Of a DNA stretch of 64,000 nt, positions 1 through 10,502 are shown in pieces (positions within the stretch are counted from its first letter, which is position 1; the number at the start of each line of letters is the position of its first letter). The stretch covers positions 1,302,001-1,366,000 of the forward strand of contig JAETXT010000014.1 in the NCBI GenBank assembly GCA_019188255.1. The letters run 5' to 3'. Position numbers and translations under genes: made by a program. The notes under the pieces were generated by a model. That model was given only the letters and a program-made list of their open reading frames with translations. It made no database searches and was not told the DNA's origin. This DNA is from Verticillium longisporum (taxonomy: Eukaryota > Ascomycota > Sordariomycetes > Glomerellales > Plectosphaerellaceae).

Positions 1-100
1 ATATCTCATCACAGGCCGCCAGCTATCGACTCGCGTCATCGTCAAAGTATCGCTTTCTATATCTGCCTCGAGACATACTCTTTCTTCATGAGATAGCGTC

Positions 101-2161
101 ATGGCGTATGAACCCCGTGGGGATTACTCCCGTCGAGGAGGTCCCGACGGTGATGATCTCCATCAGCCGAGAGCCGTGAGAGGCCGCCGTAGGTATCCCT
201 CATGATGAAGAGTCTCACGACACCAGCTCACAAGTTCCAGGCCCCGTTACTGACTATGGCGCCACCGTCTCTCAGTGGATGCGCGACCGCAATCCTGGCA
301 CGGGCTTCTTTTCAAATGAGGAGGCTGAGAAGCCGTCTGCCAGCTACATCTCCGACGTAAGAAATCGTCCATCCGTTTCGCGACCCCGTCTCACAAACTC
401 CAGTTCCACCCACCAGCAACCACGACGGGTGACCTGCATGATGCCCTGCCCGTGAAGCACCTTCATTCCTCTCTTAACAAGATCAAGCACCCCGTCAACG
501 TCGTTCGATGGACACCCGAGGGCCGTCGCCTGTTGACCGCCTCGAGCAGTGGCGAGTTCACCCTCTGGAACGGCACAGGCTTCAACTTTGAGACCATCAT
601 GCAGGCGCACGATTCTGCCATCCGCACTCTCGCCTACTCGCACAACAACGACTGGCTCCTTTCGGCTGACCACGACGGCATCGTCAAGTACTGGCAACCA
701 AACTTTAACAATCTGCAGAGCATCACGGCGCACAACGATCCGATTCGAGACCTCGCTTTCGCGCCAAACGACTCGAAATTCGTCACCGCTTGCGACGACT
801 CGTCACTCAAGATTTTCGACTTTGCCGGAGGTGTTGAGGAATCTGTGCTCAAGGGCCACGGCTGGGACGCCAAGAGCTGCGACTGGCACCCCTACAAGGG
901 TCTCCTGGTGTCTGGTTCCAAGGACCACTTGGTCAAGCTGTGGGACCCCAGGACAGGCCGCTGCCTGACGACATTGCACGGTCACAAGAACACCATCACC
1001 AAGACTCTCTTCGAGAAGGTCCAGGGCGACTGCCTCGCCACGTCGGCTCGGGACCAGACCGCCCGCGTCTTCGATCTGCGCATGATGCGCGATGTGTGTC
1101 TGCTCAAGGGACATGAGAAGGACATTTCGACCCTGACTTGGCACCCCCAGCACGCCAACCTCCTCACAACAGGCGGCCACGACGGCTCGCTCCACCACTA
1201 CATCACCGATCAACCCAACACACCGCCCGGCCAGAATGCCGGCATCGCCCCCTACGACACGACAGACCCGTCCGGCACGACTGCCCAGACGATATACCCG
1301 TCTCACAAGGTTCCCTTTGCCCATGATTTTGCCATCTGGTCACTCGACTGGCATCCCCTGGGCCACATCCTCGCATCCGGCTCCAACGACAGGATTACCC
1401 GCTTCTGGTCCCGCTCCAGGCCAGGTGACACAGACGTCCTCCAGGACAGGTATCACATCGGCGAGGCCGCCGCCGAAGCACAGGGAACCTGGGACCGCCG
1501 CGGCATGCGTCGCCAGCGCCAGGAGGAAGAGGAGCAGGAGATGGAGGACGAAGCCGAGGGTCTCGTCGACCAGAAGATGCCTCTCAAGCAGCCCGCCGTC
1601 CCAGGCTTCCCAGGTCTCCCCGGTCTGCCCGGCCTACCCGGCCTACCCGGCCTCCCAGGCCTCGCAGGCCTACCAGGCCTCCCGCAGCCCAACGGCACGC
1701 ACCCTGTGCCACCCCCCCCCATGATCCCCGGCGTCGGCGGCGCGGCCCTGCCCCCTCTCCCCCTCCCCCTCCCCCGCCTCAACGGTGCACCGCCGCTCCC
1801 GCTCCCGGGCGGCATCGATCCCAGCAACCCAGCCGACCTCGCCAAGATTGCCGAGATGATCCAGAAGGCAGGCGGCACCCTGCCACCTCCTCCACCAGGC
1901 GGTTTCCCGCCACCCCCGCCCGGCAGCATGATCCCTCCGCCGGGCTTCGTGCCGCCGCCGGGCATGCCGCACGGCTTCCCGCCGCCACCGCCGCCCGTGC
2001 CCGGTCTCGGCGGACCCCCGCCTCTTCCCAACTTTGGGGCTCCCGGCGGCGGCAGCCTCGAGGACGAAGCTGCTCTCGCGCGGAGGCGGGCGCCGCTGCC
2101 CAGTCAGGAGGACAGTCTCAAGGCGGAGCAGCGGAGAGGGCACTACACGCGCGCGAGGTGA
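101..2161 (+). CDS. PFS2: Polyadenylation factor subunit 2 (WD40 protein)
   Basis: Pfs2/WDR33 is the WD-repeat scaffold of the cleavage and polyadenylation factor that acts on pre-mRNA 3' ends in the nucleus. The model has three exons, 101..188, 241..356 and 404..2161, giving 653 aa. Splicing restores the family's N-terminal signature (RRPVTDYG, then SYISD joined to the PVKHLHSSLNKIKHP block) in frame. About seven WD40 repeats fill residues ~90-420, with typical endings such as VKLWDPRTG, ARVFDLR and TRFWSRSRPGD. The C-terminal third is low complexity: a run of GLP triplets followed by proline-rich PPPP tracts, usual for filamentous-fungal Pfs2 but absent from the compact yeast protein. A start at 101 is preferred because it keeps the conserved N-terminus. 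The gene is convergent with NUC1. The 46-52 nt introns are at the short end for fungi. Confidence 0.93.
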
Positions 2162-2677
2162 CCGGGGCGTTGACGCGCGCCGTGGTGGGGCGCCGTGGAA
2201 AAGCATGTACAATAGTGAGGTGGTAAGTCGTGCTGGATGAGTCCAGGGCGCGTAGGGGAAGGGGATACGTAGAAAATCGGGTAGATACCCAATGGCGTTT
2301 TGGACGGCGACGCGCAGGACAGAACCCGGCCATGGAAGCTCTTTATTTATTCATGTCGTGTTCCTTCGTTCGGCAGTCGTGACCTGTCACAAGCACGGTG
2401 ATGCAGTTTGAAGTGGTATGTCATGTTGCCCTTGGGCTTCTATCTAGGGGGATAAGGGGGCGTATGCTAATGTGTTTGGGGGGGAAGCCCCGTGCCGATC
2501 GTCCATGCTCGCGCCGTGTTTCTACAAAAAAAGTATGCGTACAATGCCATGAAGAAAATGATCTGGTGCACCATGAAGGCCGTGAAGAGTCGTCCGTGTT
2601 CCCTTCTCTCTCTCTCTCTCTACGACAAGATCCTATCGTACAAAACAAACAAAAAAACAGACGCATCCGCCTCGCGC
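2162..2677. other. Convergent intergenic region PFS2/NUC1
   Basis: These 516 bases separate two converging stop codons and probably hold both 3' UTRs and poly(A) signals. A (CT)n tract lies near 2607-2625. No further gene is visible. Confidence 0.6.
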
Positions 2678-3712
2678 CTACGACCGCGGCGCCCCCTTGC
2701 CGCCGAGCTGCTTCTGCCTATCGCTGTAGTCCTTGACGACAATGGCGCAGCTGGCGTCGGCGCACAGGCGCCTGCGGCGCTGGACGGGCAGCTTCGGGGC
2801 GAACTCGAGGCCCGTGGCGCGCTCGACGGCCTCGAGGGGCATCTCAAAGTCGGCGAGGGGCTTGTCGTTGGGGATGGGGGCGTTGGGCAGGACAAAGGCG
2901 CCGACGGCGACGTTGCCGCCCGTCCTGCCGTCCTCGGCGAGGATGACCTTGTAAAAGTGGGTGGGGACGGCGACGCTCGGGGGCTGCCGATGACCTCGTA
3001 GCGCGTGTACCACTTGCCGTCGACGGGGCCGCGCTTGGGCAGGTAGAGGGGTCCCGTGGCGACGCGGACGCTGGGGTAGCGCTGGGTGAGGCGGCGGCAA
3101 AAGTCCTCAAAGTGGGCCCAGTAGTCGCGGTTGAAGCCGTCGCCGACCTGGGGGCACATGTTTGTGAGGTAAAACGTGTCGTCCATGGCCGTCTGGGACC
3201 ACTTTGCGTCGGCGGCGGGGACCTGGTGGCCGCGGTCGTAGCCCGGAAGTAGTCCTTGAGCTTGGCCTGGAACTTGTCGGGCACCTGGGGGTCCTCGAGG
3301 AAGACCGAGTGCTTGCGGTCGGCGTCGCGGGCGGCGAGCGAGGCCGGCGTCATGTGCTCGACGACCCAGTGGGGGTTGCGGGTGCGGCGGTCGTAGGCGC
3401 CCACGAGGGAGGCGCGCGAGGATATGTCGGCGTGGGGGCCGGGGAAGCCGTATTGGAACCAGCCGGCGGGGTCGACAGGCTTGAGGACGGGGAGGTTCGC
3501 GTGTGGCCCCGCGGCGGCGGCGGGTGGTGGTGGGTTGGTGAAGATTTGCGAGGCGGGCACAGGCACAGTCGGCGCGGCGGCCAGATGTGTCGGGACATTG
3601 AGGGGGCCTCGGGCTGCTTGGACGAGCGGAGAGAGTACATGGTTGCGGTGAGAGCGGCGCCACTTCCAGCGCCGAGAGCAGCGACGAGGGCAATGGAGGC
3701 GGTTTTCGACAT
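2678..3712 (-). CDS. NUC1: Mitochondrial DNA/RNA non-specific endonuclease, frame-interrupted
   Basis: This is the EndoG/Nuc1 family, a Mg-dependent sugar non-specific nuclease of the mitochondrial intermembrane space/inner membrane that takes part in mtDNA turnover and apoptosis-like death. The N-terminus (3712 downward) begins MSKTASIALVAALGAG, a short hydrophobic mitochondrial anchor. The catalytic block reads YDRGHQVPAADAKWSQ, holding the DRGH active site, followed by FYLTNMCPQVGDGFNRDYWAHFE. The reading frame breaks three times, each time by one apparently missing base in a G/C run: near 3602-3606, 3241-3244 and 2979-2983. With one base restored at each point the protein is 345 aa, close to yeast Nuc1 (329 aa), and conserved residues continue across every junction. 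It is either a true gene with sequencing errors (favoured) or a decayed copy. No intron is needed. Confidence 0.85.
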
Positions 3713-5590
3713 GGTGAAGACGGCGGGCGGCGCTGCGCGGGACCAAGGGGGAAATATAGTACGTAGGCAAGTGGGGAAAAAAGGAAGAAGTGAGGAGATA
3801 GAAGAAGGAAAAGAGCGGCAACGTCAGGAGTGATGCTCTGATGACTTGAAGGCGGCCACGCGGGGGAAGGTGGGCATGTGGTGAAGGAGGTGTGCGAGGT
3901 TGTCTCTGATCGAGCAGATGCAGATGCAGATGACAAGATCGCAGATTGGACCCCTTCGAAGGGTCAGACAGAGTTGGGGCTCTGGCAAATTTTAGGCCGT
4001 TTCGCCAGGGGATCTTCAGGGACCGTTACAGGGGAGGTTGAGGCCGAGGGCCAGCCGACATTTTGCCGGTCAAGTGTCTTCTACCTTTTAAGGTACTTTA
4101 CTTAAGTACCTACCTACCTAACTGCAAGGTACCTACCTACCTAGGTAGGTAAGTACCTGATCGAGTCGGCTGCTACGAGCACGGGAGGCTCCACTTGTTC
4201 TGCCCGTCATCCTCTATGGCCCCGCGACTGGTACACCTGCCTGCCTGTCTGTCTCTCTGCCTGTTTGTGTTCTGCCTGCCGGGCGTTGCCCATGCTTGAC
4301 GCTGTGGTACCTACTAATGTCCCTCAAGGTGCCGTCGAAGACTGGTGGCTAGGTACCTCATCTCATGTTGGGTACCCCCACGACATGGGAATACGAAGCT
4401 GCAAACTTCAACTCGGATTGGAAACCCACCAAATTAAGCGCAGTGATTCTGTAGTTTTGCGTCATTCAAATTCACTGTGATTTTCTTACTTGGTTTGGCA
4501 AACCTCAGCACGCGTCGAACATCACAGCAACAAATCAGCTGCTCACACTCGTGACAAGGTCCACCGTGAAGGTTTGGCCTACGATCGACGCTACCATCAC
4601 AAGCAATCAGCGGTCTGCAGGGACGGGCCGTGTTGATGGGCAGGCCTGTCCATCCACGCTTTGGGCGTCGTCGGGGCGTTCTTAAACAGTCTGCCATAAA
4701 AGCGCACAAGCAAGTCACCGAGTCGAGGTTCTCGGCATCTGCCTTGGCCTCTGCCTCTGTCAAACCAAAACAGCCTCACTGTTGTGATGAGGCGAGAAGG
4801 GCACGACTGACTAGGGTGGACTGGCATGTTGACTCGACAGGCAGGCATGGCATTCTGAAGCATGATCACGCCCCCCTTCAGAAGTAGTCAGAGGCAGCCA
4901 AGAAAGCCTCAGGCAGTTGAAGCTTGCGGCGGGGATGGGGACCTTGATGGCCAGGCATGCATGTATGTCGCTGGCGATGGCCAAAGTCGGTCTGGGTCTG
5001 GGAGACCGACAAGGTACGTACCACGGCACCTGGGTACGCTGTTGTCTGACCCCTGCTCCCAAGATGCGAAGCTTAAGTGTCCTGGTGCCCCCACCTTTCC
5101 CCCATTGCGAATGGTCTGCGTCCGCGACTCCTGCTACCAGTGAGTGACGACTGCTTTCTTTCTTCCTCGATCGCCATCCTGCCACTGCATTCAGCTCGCT
5201 CGACTTTTCTCCCTGGCTGCTCTCTGCAACTCGCCATCCTACGGCATCCTATTCATCATCCCGATTCCAGTCCTGCAGCACCAGCACCTCGCGGCACCAC
5301 AGTCTGCCCCTCCTCATCTGGAACTGGAAATCCTCGCCCACCTAACGCCGCATCGCCTCCCCCCCACCAGAGAGCAACAAGTCCCAGGTCAGCAAACTCG
5401 CTCCAACTGATTCGTCAGAGTCGACCATCCAGACCTGCAACAGCGCCGCCACAACCACCAAAAAAAAACCTTCTCGACCGACTCGGCGACCGCCTTTCGC
5501 TGCTTCCTCTTCGATAACCCTCAACGTGCCATGCGCTCGGGTCAGCCTCTTTTCAGCAACAGATCGTAAAGAGGCGGGTGGTTGCCCTTC
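3713..5590. other. Divergent intergenic region NUC1/ZRT3
   Basis: This 1.9 kb stretch is shared upstream sequence for two divergent genes. It carries a (CCTA)n/(TAGG)n palindromic tract at ~4093-4157. A pyrimidine-rich stretch at ~5150-5480 probably belongs to the ZRT3 promoter or leader. Translations show no family I recognise. Confidence 0.5.
4093..4157. repeat. CCTA/TAGG palindromic microsatellite
   Basis: ACCTACCTACCT repeats are followed by their inverted form around a central CCTAGG. KpnI-like GGTACC cores flank the tract, which could fold into a cruciform. Similar tracts recur at ~32511-32545, 38385-38398 and 58211-58240. Confidence 0.8.
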
Positions 5591-7350
5591 ATGTCCGACG
5601 CCATGGAGCTTACGTCTCTGGACAATGACACGCGTGGATGGATCATGTGCCTGGTCAGCGGCATTGGTGGGTGACCCTGCATATCCAACGAGCTTGTCTC
5701 TTGTCATACCTCTGTCCTCCTCTGCGCTCTGCTCACAGTCTGCTAGCTTGTGTCGTCGGTGCGAGTATCATCTACGTTGATCTGCTCATCTGCCGACTCC
5801 CCGGCAAGCGAGATTTTCGCATCCAGGACAGCAATGTCTTCCTCGCGTGCGCTCTCAGCTTAAGCTTCGGTGTCATGGTGCGTCATTCTTCCCTTTGAGT
5901 TTCGCATGCATGCAGCCCCTCCAACCTCCGACATGCCCGCCAAGCATCATGGGAACCACAAGCTGACTGATCGTGCTCTTCCACAGCAATTCTCCGCGCT
6001 CTACAGCATGCTCCCCGAAGCCAAGTCCTATCTCAAAGAAGGCGGTTACTCAGATCAGATTGCCGGCGCCATTCTCATGGGCTGCTTCATCGGCGGCTTT
6101 GTCGGCATTCAGGCAGTCTCGCGATTATTGCACCAATTCATGCCATCCCACGTTGTCGACTGCGATCACACCCACGACGAGAATGAGCACCGCTCCCGAA
6201 GCCTCAGTCGCAAAACGTCCTCGCGCGTCAGCAACCGCCATACGCATCACAAGCATGATTCCGACGACGCCGATGCCCATGACCATGGCCACAGTCACGG
6301 ACATGGACACCCTCACGCCAACGGAGCCGCCCATGAGTCGACCCCGCTGCTCAACACGCTGTCCGAGGAAGGCAGTGCCAGGCCTGCATCGGGGAGACGA
6401 CTCACCACGAGGCAGACCATGCCGGCCAGGACAGTGGTGAGAAGCCGCACTCTCACCGTTGATCGTCGACCGTCCATGGCACAGGTCCAGAAACGCGTCA
6501 TGTCATTCGTCAAGGACACCAAAAGCAACTGTGACGAAGGAGGGCCCTGCTTCGGCTACACGGATCCCTGCGGACAAGAGTGCTTCAAGCATCTGGGTAG
6601 CCGTTCGGCGGCCTCGTCGCGGCATTCCACCTTGGTCCGCGCCTCGACTGGCCACTTTCATCCAACCTCGAGCGGACCGCACAGTCGCGAACGGGAAGAA
6701 GACATTGAATCGATAGGGTCTCCTGCCAGCCCGCGACACCCCAGGAGCCGCACGGCGTCTCGCGAACCCCTGAATGGGAATCTCGAGGAGGCTGACACTG
6801 AGGTGCAGAGTGAGGACTGCTCCTCTATGGATGAAGACGTCGAGGCGCAGCACCACCACCACGTCCCTACCAATGCATTCCTCTCGCTCGGCCTGCAGAC
6901 CTCTATTGCCATTGCCCTGCACAAGTTTCCCGAGGGTTTCATCACCTACGCCACCAACCACGCGAACCCCAGCCTGGGCTTTAGCGTCTTCATGGCTCTT
7001 TTCGTTCACAACATCAGTGAGGGTTTCGCCATGGCCCTCCCGCTCTACATGGCTCTTGGGTCCCGTCTTCGGGCTCTACTATGGTCCTCCCTCCTCGGCG
7101 GTCTCTCGCAGCCCCTAGGCGCTGCCATCGCCGTACTCTGGTTCCGCATTGCCAACCACACGCACATGGCTCCCAGCGCTGTCGCCTACGCATGCATGTT
7201 CGCCGTCACCGCGGGCATCATGGTCAGCGTGGCGCTACAGCTTTCGTCGAGGCGCTCTGCCTCGACCATAACCGCAACCTCTGCATCTTCTTCGGCTTTC
7301 TGGGCATGGCGCTGCTCGGCGTCAGCAGCGCGATTGCATCGGCGCATTGA
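5591..7350 (+). CDS. ZRT3: ZIP-family zinc transporter, vacuolar ZRT3-like (one frameshift)
   Basis: Zrt3-type ZIP permeases move zinc out of the vacuole into the cytosol. Exons are 5591..5670, 5739..5877 and 5987..7350. The spliced N-terminus runs MSDAMELTSLDNDTRGWIM into a first membrane helix (LLACVVGASIIYVDLL). Residues ~125-165 form a cytosolic histidine-rich loop with HDHGHSHGHGHPH. The metal-site helices carry the ZIP signatures HKFPEG and HNISEG. The end of the reading frame is broken by one missing T in the run at ~7242-7244. Restoring it joins VSVALQL to FVEALCLDHNRNLCIFFGFLGMALLG and gives 527 aa, near yeast Zrt3 (503 aa). A long variable loop between helices 3 and 4, containing CDEGGPCFGYTDPCGQECF, is cysteine-rich and could be a second metal sensor. 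The gene diverges from NUC1. Confidence 0.88.
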
Positions 7351-7899
7351 GAGGCGATACGCGAGCCTCGGCGGGTCACTGCATCTCCAAACTTGAGTTT
7401 AGGTATAAGGCGTTTATAGGCAGTCGTCATCGGTTTTGGCTGTTTGAGTATGGATTGCTGGGAGCGGCGTGCTTGCTGTTTGGGCGCACTGGGAATGAGT
7501 CTTTGCGGCATATATACATATAGAGTCATGTTGAGCCCGCAGCTCAGCTGGGCAGACCACTCTCGTATTCTTCTGTGACTGGTTCAATGGGGTTTCATGC
7601 AATTGCTGGATAAAGGTTCTTCATTCCATGCACTCGATGAGTAGCGACTCCAAGACGGTCGTTTCCCCCCGGACACGAGCCGAGTTCGATATTTGCACAC
7701 GGACGACTGGAGAGAAATTTCCCGTGTCAATTGATTGTCTTGACATGTAATCTAATGTTGTGGCTCATGGCCGGGTATCCCTACAGCTCATAAAGTCATG
7801 CCCTTTTATTTTGGCCCTTTCATTTTGGTCCAGCCTTTCGTCGTAATTCCGTCATGCCCCCCCAGTTCCACAAGGTACAAACACACACACACACACACC
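7351..7899. other. Convergent intergenic region ZRT3/TFIIIA
   Basis: This is 549 bases of 3'-flanking sequence for both neighbours. A (CA)n dinucleotide tract lies at ~7879-7898, directly after the TFIIIA stop codon on the minus strand. No gene was seen. Confidence 0.5.
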
Positions 7900-9655
7900 T
7901 CACTCCATGGCAAACATGCCCTCCCCGAGCGCCGGGTCAATGAAGCGGCTGAAGTCCTCGTCAATCAGCGCCCGCATCGCCGCCTCGTCATGCTGCCACG
8001 TCACGTCCTCCTGGCCGGTCCCCGGCACGGCCCCGGGCACGGACGCCGCGTCGAGCCCAAACGCGTCGCCGGCGCCGATCCAAAAGTCGTCGTCCTGCGG
8101 CACGCGGATGAGGGGGTCCGCCTCGTCGCGGTAGACAATCTCCTGGCTGACGCCGAGGAAGGGCAGTTCGGGCATGGGGCGGTCGGCGACGTCGTCCTGC
8201 TGCTGCGGCTGGCTCTTCGCGGACGTGTCGTCGGCCGATGCCTCGGTGCCGAGGCGGAGGACCTCGGCCTCGATCGGCGAGGGCGGGTGGTGCGCGAGGT
8301 GGAGGTCGAGGTCGTGGGCGCGGAAGAAGCGCTCGGTGCAGTGGGGCATGGTGCAGGCGATGGCGCGGTCGGTGCCGGCGACCTGGTCCATGACGGTCGT
8401 GGTCGTGCGCCTGCGCTTCTGGTGCGCGGCGGTGCCGGCGACGGCGTCGTCGTCGTCGTCGCGGTCGGCGAGGGGCGCGGGGACGGGCCGCTCGATGCCG
8501 AGGTGGACGTGGCGGATGTGGGCCTCGAGGTTGCCCTTGGTCACAAAGGCCGTGCCGCACCCTGCTCGCGCGGCCAGGCGGCGAGGTCGGCGGTCGTGGC
8601 GTGCTCGGCCTGGCCGCAGACGAAGCGGAGGCCCTCGTGGGCGGAGCGGACGTGGGCGTTGAGGTTGCTCTTCTTGGTGAACTTTTTGTCGCAGCCGGGC
8701 CAGGCGCAGGGGATCGTCTTGCGGGCCTCGAGCGGGATGCCCGAGTGGTAGAGCTCGACGTGGCGCTCGAGCTCGGCCTGCCCCTTGCACTTTTGGTCGC
8801 AGAAGATGCAGTTGAGGTGCTCCTTGCGGATGTGCGTCTGGAGGAGCAGCAGGCTCGTGAAGCCCACGCGCCGCGGGGGCCGGTCGCCGCTGGGGTCGGC
8901 CTCGAGCTCGCACTCGTCGCACCAGAAGCTCGGCTCGCTGTGGTCGCGCTTGGTGTGGTTGCGCAGGGCGCCCTGCGAGTCGAAGCCCGCGTGGCACCCC
9001 TGCACGGGGCTGAGGTTGGCTGGACCTCCCTGGTGTGCGGCGCGGTTGTGGCGCTGTAGGGTGTTGTGCTTGCGTAAGCTCTGGTCGCATGGCGGGTAGT
9101 CGTGGCAGCGGATGCCTTTCTGGCCGGCGAGGACCTCCTGATGACGGCGCAGGCGGGTGGCGGTCAGGAAGGACTTGCCGCAATCCTCGGTGGTGCACAC
9201 GTAGGAACGCTCCTGGCTGTGGGAGCCCTTGACGTGCTGTCGCAAATGCTTTTCCTCGCGATACGTCTTGTCACACCCATCGTGGGTACACTTGTAAGGG
9301 CGGTCGTCGGTATGGGAGCGGAGGTGAGCGGCGAGGCGGGCAGGCCGGTTAAAGGTCTTTTCGCAGTCGGGATATGTGCACTTGATCGTCTTAAAGTCGG
9401 AGGGGAACTTGCGAGAGCGGTTGGATAACGCAGTTGTGGCCGTGTAGACCGTCTCCGGCTTGGCCGTATCGGCCGAGTAGCTCGTGGTATCGTCATACTC
9501 TTCGTCGTCAAGCTGGGCTGGGAGGTTGGTCAGTACGTGGGCAGCCAATATGGAGGGGTACAATGGCTGAACAAACCTATGGGATCGAGGGGCTCAACGA
9601 CCAGTTTCTTGGCTATCACAGCCTCGGCTTCCTCAGCTGCCTTGCGCTTCGACAT
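7900..9655 (-). CDS. Transcription factor IIIA, C2H2 zinc-finger protein (one frameshift)
   Basis: TFIIIA binds the internal control region of 5S rRNA genes and recruits TFIIIC and RNA polymerase III. Exon 1 is 9655..9577 (starting MSKRKAAEEAEAVIAKK) and exon 2 is 9517..7900, joined by a 59-nt intron. Nine or ten C2H2 fingers occupy residues ~60-400. The first fingers read CTYPDCEKTFNRPARLAAH and CTHDGCDKTYREEKHLRQH. Linkers of the TH.D.RPYKC type are typical of TFIIIA. The frame breaks once in finger 9 at a CCC run (8560-8562 on the + strand, a missing base). Restoring it gives GCGTAFVTKGNLEAHIRHVH and a full 565-aa protein. The C-terminus (DLDLHLAHHPPSPIEAEVLRL onward) is acidic and probably the TFIIIC/Pol III contact or activation region. 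Finger number and arrangement favour TFIIIA over a general C2H2 factor. Confidence 0.85.
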
Positions 9656-10502
9656 GTTGTCCTTGACATACAATCGGTGCTACTTCATGGACAAAATGTG
9701 AGAGACTGGACAATGGAAGCTCTGAGTGCAAGCAACGGCAGGAACTCTGGTCTGGGCATGGGAGAAAATTCGCGGCAGAAACAGGCGGTGACGGTCACTT
9801 TTTGCGCGTTGTGGGGCTGGGAAAGGGTTCAGCGGGGGCTTGTGGGACCTCGCCAGAAGATCAAAAGCTCTAGGCCTGTTTGGGCTGGTCGTCCCGTCAA
9901 GTCAGGTGACAAGGCTCTCGACCGTCAACTGCATGTCAATTCACACGGTGTGTTGGTGCAAGACTGCAACGCCCTCGACTGACACCATCCTGATGAGGAA
10001 CCCCAGCCCTTTGCGGGACAAGCGAGAGAGCGCCTGCAGCTCTTCACCAGGCTCGTGGTTTGAGAAGACAGGCCAAATCTTCAAGACGCTTTTCAAGTAT
10101 TGACGGGCAGCCAGACGAAATCGACCGACCCGCCTGTCAATCTACACCCATCTTCGTCATGAGCGTGGGCAGGAACTCATGATGGAGCAGTCTCGAGCCC
10201 TTTGGGCCCCCAACTCGTCCGGCCTCACCTGCAGGGGCCCAGTGGCTCATCTATCTGCAGTCCAGGATCGACTAGATTACCCAGCCTTCTCAAATCGTCC
10301 GCCCCGAAGGCCCCCAGCTGCCAAGTTGGCCGCAAGACATATCCCCAGACACCCCCCGGTTCCCACACGCCTTGACTCGGCGCCTACGCTGAGCTCATAA
10401 GGAGCGTCTCTGCCCCCTCACTCTATTCGCGCAACTTGTGCCCTGTATACTAACCTAGCTTTCTCGTACGGCTCGTCGCTTTGCTTACCTGCCCAACCCA
10501 CC
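9656..10502. other. Divergent intergenic region
   Basis: These 847 bases lie between the divergent TFIIIA and T5orf172 genes and serve as a likely promoter region for both. I see no conserved coding potential. Confidence 0.5.

Noticed and set aside
2620..3936. Long minus-strand frame of 438 codons over NUC1
   Set aside because: Only the YDRGHQ...RYEVIG part is real NUC1; the rest is the wrong frame of the same gene caused by single-base breaks.
7798..8751. 317-codon plus-strand frame with Val/Gly/Ala/Arg-rich translation
   Set aside because: Antisense shadow of the TFIIIA coding region; composition is typical of the reverse frame of GC-rich codons.
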